Under the pieces are notes generated by a model. It saw only the letters and a list, made by a program, of their open reading frames with translations. It had not been told where the DNA came from and ran no database searches. Positions 4,869 through 5,423 of a stretch of 5,423 nucleotides of DNA are shown piece after piece. The DNA comes from Anaerolineales bacterium. GTDB taxonomy: Bacteria; Chloroflexota; Anaerolineae; Anaerolineales; DRMV01. Position numbers and translations under genes: made by a program. The stretch is from assembly GCA_026991215.1 (NCBI GenBank), contig JALXBY010000207.1:1-5423 (forward strand), given 5' to 3'. The first letter of the stretch is position 1. Each line of letters starts with the position of its first letter.

Positions 4869-5423
4869 GAGGTGAGCCAGGTTTGGATTTGGGATAGGGC
4901 CTGGTCGCGGGGTACCGTGACCTGTTCCCCGGTTTCCATGTGCTTCAGGGTGACCGCATCCTGGGCCATTTCATCCGGGCCAAGGACCACGGTGACCCTG
5001 ACCCCCAGGCGGTTGGCATAGCGGAACTGCTTCGAGAGCCGGGCCGGTTTGGGGTAGGTCAGCACGTTCAGCCCGGCTTCCCGCAACGTCTGGGCAAAGC
5101 GATAGGCCGGCAGCAGGTGGTCCTCGTCGAAGACCGTGACCAGCACCTGGGCCGGGACCACGTCCAACCTGGGCCGCTTGCCGTAGTGCTCCAGCACCAG
5201 GGAAATCACCATGTCCCCCATGGCAAAGCCCACGCCGGGGATGGGTTCGCCGCCCACGTCGGCCACCAGGTTGTCGTACCGGCCCCCGCCCAGGATGGCC
5301 CGGAAGCGGCCTTCCCGGTCCCGGGCTTCGAAGACGGTTCCGGTGTAGTATTCCAGGCCCCGGATGATGGCCGGGTTGTAGGCCACGTATTCGGCCACGT
5401 TCCGGGCGGTGGAAGCCCTGAAC
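4865..5423 (-). CDS. hisS: Histidyl-tRNA synthetase, C-terminal part, 5' end outside the window
   Basis: This enzyme charges tRNA-His with histidine in the cytoplasm. About 185 C-terminal residues are present, and the frame stays open to the window edge, reading F-R-A-S-T-A-R-N before V-A-E-Y. The GTG at 5398 is therefore an internal Val, not a start. The histidine-specific motifs are intact: I-R-G-L-E-Y-Y-T-G-T-V-F-E (HisA) and G-G-G-R-Y-D-N-L-V (HisB). They are followed by class II motif 3 as G-V-G-F-A-M-G-D-M-V, where most bacterial enzymes have G-L-E-R. The rest is the anticodon-binding domain, starting near P-A-Q-V-L-V-T-V-F and ending S-Q-I-Q-T-W-L. That domain argues against the HisZ paralogue, which lacks it. 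The gene is convergent with pgeF, and its TAA stop lies in the last unit of repeat R2. Confidence 0.95.
   Translation of the reverse strand, partial: FRASTARNVAEYVAYNPAIIRGLEYYTGTVFEARDREGRFRAILGGGRYDNLVADVGGEPIPGVGFAMGDMVISLVLEHYGKRPRLDVVPAQVLVTVFDEDHLLPAYRFAQTLREAGLNVLTYPKPARLSKQFRYANRLGVRVTVVLGPDEMAQDAVTLKHMETGEQVTVPRDQALSQIQTWLTS

Noticed and set aside
4865..5423. HisZ (ATP phosphoribosyltransferase regulatory subunit) instead of HisRS
   Set aside because: HisZ lacks the anticodon-binding domain, which is present here, and the HisA and HisB motifs are intact.

Overview
This is a GC-rich bacterial chromosome segment carrying seven protein genes, six on the + strand and one on the - strand, with both end genes cut by the window. 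The protein set suggests a member of the Chloroflexota, probably Anaerolineae-like. Pointers are an L,D-transpeptidase with SH3-like segments before the catalytic domain, a DUF2085 membrane protein with an extra extracytoplasmic insert, and heptamer repeats between genes. This assignment comes from recalled family resemblance, not from a search.

Layout. (1) 1-408 is the C-terminal KH-domain part of the GTPase Era. (2) 405-1490 overlaps it by ATGA and encodes an L,D-transpeptidase with a probable Tat signal. (3) 1491-1642 is the only sizeable non-coding gap (152 nt). It holds three consecutive inverted repeats and a good Shine-Dalgarno (SD), and is the most likely control region in the window. 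(4) 1643-3977 is a tight three-gene unit joined by two ATGA overlaps: a CcdA-type membrane thiol reductase, a membrane-anchored TlpA/ResA-type thioredoxin, and a DUF2085 membrane protein fused to a cysteine-less glutaredoxin-like domain. (5) 4015-4797 is pgeF (YfiH/YlmD/LACC1 family). (6) 4865-5423 on the - strand is the C-terminal part of histidyl-tRNA synthetase, convergent with pgeF.

Two related heptamer tandem repeats in opposite orientation bracket pgeF. The first (3971-4002) supplies the stop codon of the DUF2085 gene. The second (4799-4868) starts just after the pgeF stop and supplies the hisS stop.

How the genes may work together. CcdA carries electrons from cytoplasmic thioredoxin across the membrane, and the TlpA-like protein would receive them outside. 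Two nearby proteins have extracytoplasmic cysteines that could be clients: the L,D-transpeptidase, whose only cysteine is its catalytic C320, and the DUF2085 protein, whose only two cysteines (C152, C216) lie in signature motifs predicted to face outward. PgeF is a peptidoglycan quality-control enzyme in E. coli, so the cluster reads as envelope and peptidoglycan maintenance with its own thiol-reducing line. That functional link is inference. Every enzyme family here is known; the new elements are the client assignment, the fusion, the repeats and the structured leader.
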